Positions 61,905 through 64,000 of a DNA stretch of 64,000 bases are shown here, one piece after another. A model generated the notes under the pieces. The model did no database searches and was not told where the DNA came from. It saw nothing but the letters and a program-made list of their open reading frames with translations. The stretch covers positions 85,790,001 through 85,854,000 of the forward strand of contig NC_134108.1 in NCBI RefSeq assembly GCF_040939455.1, read 5' to 3'. Numbering within the stretch: the first letter of the stretch is position 1; each line of letters starts with the position of its first letter. This DNA is from Microcebus murinus (lineage: Eukaryota; Chordata; Mammalia; Primates; Cheirogaleidae). The translations under genes and the position numbers were made by a program.

Positions 61905-64000
61905 GAAGTCAAGGAAAGAGATAGTTACTGAAAAAAGAAGACTGAAAAGTCCCCAATCGATAGATGATTTTAGGAAGGAGATTCTTGGAGAAGGAAGACA
62001 AGAACACTTGGTCAATAAATGAATGAGAGAGGTGGAAGTGAAAATCTTGAAGAAATGAAATACACAGCAATCAGTTTTCATACTTGGGAAAAATCTATTA
62101 AAGATTATTTCTTAGAATCATTTAAATTGCTGAAATGTTGTAGTTGCATTTATATTTTACCTTGTGAATTAATTTTCTCCAGACTCTAGGACAGTGGTTC
62201 TGTGAGTTTATATATACTTGTCTCCACATATACTCAAATATACATAGAAATCTGTCTTATATAACAATATTCCAAAGGAAAGAATTCTCAATTTTTCAGC
62301 ACATGAAATGCTTTTCTCTAAATGGTAACTTTTAAAGATACTGTCTTGTGATCTCTTTTCCCCTGCCTTTACACTTAAAAATTTCAAAAATGCATACCTC
62401 TTCTATTGGAACTATAGATAAAAATGTTGCACAACAAAAACATATACTTTGGTTTTCTTCAAATTTTTATTTCTGGTTCTTCATTAAATATCATATGTAA
62501 GATAAGATGTGCCAACTCTATGATTTTTGTGTATAGAAAACTCTGTTATTTTTGTGTGTGGAAAATATTAAAATAATCAACATAAATTTCCTCAATTACC
62601 CTAACCATTTATTTCATAGTCATATTCCATTGAATTTTACTTACAGTTCAAAGTGAATTTGTTTTGTTTTAGCAAAAGAAAAAAAAAACTTGTTTTCTGA
62701 AGATATCAAGAATAGTTACATGAATGATAAAGTGTTTTAAAATACATAATAGTCAGGAAAATAAGAATGCCTCTAAAATCCTATTGTTAGAACTGTTAAC
62801 ACATGCATTTTTTTGTTGGTAAATGTTGACTTATAGATATCATCTTATTTTATGAAAAGCATTGCATACAAAAGGAACAGAAGAAGGCCCCTGGGCCTGG
62901 CATATCATCTTCATTTTGTTTTATTCATTTCCATTTTTCTATTCCCCTTTTGGTTGTTATTTAAAACAGACAATAGAACCCTGCCATATGTTGAACCTAG
63001 GAGCTCTCATTTAAATGTGTTTCTGTTTCAAATGTTAAGATCATTTGTCAACCACTGAAATGCAATATATGAGCTACAGCATATATTAAATTATCAATAT
63101 GTAATAATTTGGCCATCATCTATTTTTTAAATCTTTGGAAAAGTAAATGTAATTTTTAAGCATAAATAAATTAGATCTATTTAATTTTTAGCTTAGTGTT
63201 TTTAACTTCTAATGGACTTCAAAGTTCTCATGGTTGAATTCAAGTATGTGGAACCATTTTACAAATATTTTATACTTTTAAAAATTAAGACCATTATGGC
63301 AAAAATATTTATCAAAGAATATATATTGTGTATTGGGGGCAGGATGGACAAAAGTATGTATTTCTTACTGTGAATTAAAAGAAGATGTGTTATTAGGATT
63401 TGTTATGGTTAGATCTCAGAAAGTTAAGCTGTTATAAGTGTGACCTTTAGCTCCATTTCTCTTTTACCATGTTTCTTCGAAGATAAGGAAAAAATATAAA
63501 AATGCAAACTGAAAAAATACGAATTAGAACACAATGAGGTATAAATACTAAAAGGAGAAATAAATAAAGTATACAATCAGGGAATCTCTTTTGTTTAACT
63601 AGATAAAAATTAAATCTCAATATTTTGGCTCAACTTTTCAAATGGATTGTTTCCTCAAGATTTCAGAAGGAAGAAAGGGAGAATAGCTTTAAATGAACTA
63701 TAACAAACACCAAGTAGAATAATCTCACCATCATTTTAAACCTGAATTTTGGCTACTCATTATTCAGGGAGTTTCTCCTGAACTAGTCACATCATCTATT
63801 CATTTTCCTGAGTCCTTTCCCTATTTATTCTTTTTGGTCATATCCCATCCTCTCTCATGAGGCAAATAAATTAGTCTCCCCCTCTTACCCAGCATAGTTT
63901 TTGTTCTCCTTATTAAAGCCTTGACACCAGAAAATTTTATGACTTTGAGGTCATTCATGTTTTCCATCCCAAGTATTTATCAAGAAATTTTTCAAAATAG
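61905..64000. other. Intron 26, AT-rich, nothing recognised
   Basis: No gene or repeat family recognised to the end of the window. Open frames at 61872-62081 and 62852-63058 are unsupported. Confidence 0.45.

Overview
This is a strongly AT-rich stretch of primate nuclear DNA, and almost all of it is intron. Two observations point to a strepsirrhine (lemur, loris or galago). The Alu at 1831-2119 has the right-monomer sequence typical of that group. The L1 copies at 44130-44895 and 58455-61904 carry 3' ends of the kind I know from lemur L1s. The species cannot be named from the sequence.

The only protein-coding gene I can support is EYS (eyes shut homolog), a large secreted photoreceptor matrix protein, read on the + strand. 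Two adjacent internal exons are present: 193 bp at 9442-9634 and 1779 bp at 10681-12459. They match, in length and phase, human EYS exon 25 (193 bp) and the unusually large exon 26 (about 1767 bp) as I remember them. Both are open, have good splice sites, and join in phase through a split glycine codon. They encode the Ser/Thr-rich spacer just before the first laminin G domain. The window is therefore the end of intron 24 (1-9441), exon 25, a short intron 25 (1046 bp), exon 26, and the first 51.5 kb of intron 26.

The introns hold layered interspersed repeats. There are L1 fragments of several ages: a 3' half at 5762-8512, a 5'-inverted copy at 22530-24005, a composite at 30868-33755, and strepsirrhine copies at 44130 and 58455. 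There are MaLR-type LTRs (near 296, 17968, 39380, 42098 and 48774) and a solo gamma-type retroviral LTR (30342-30867). Older pieces include L2 (3010, 50030), scattered MIRs, and hAT and Tigger DNA-transposon relics. A 313-base pure pyrimidine tract (22603-22915) has grown inside one L1. Between these lies AT-rich sequence in which I recognise nothing.

I found no RNA genes, no CRISPR or prokaryotic features, and no convincing new biological system. The points most worth checking are the poly-T splice acceptor and read-through frame of EYS exon 26, the L1-born microsatellite, the twin-primed L1, and a few unexplained short open frames. Boundaries of old repeats are approximate, and subfamily names come from memory.
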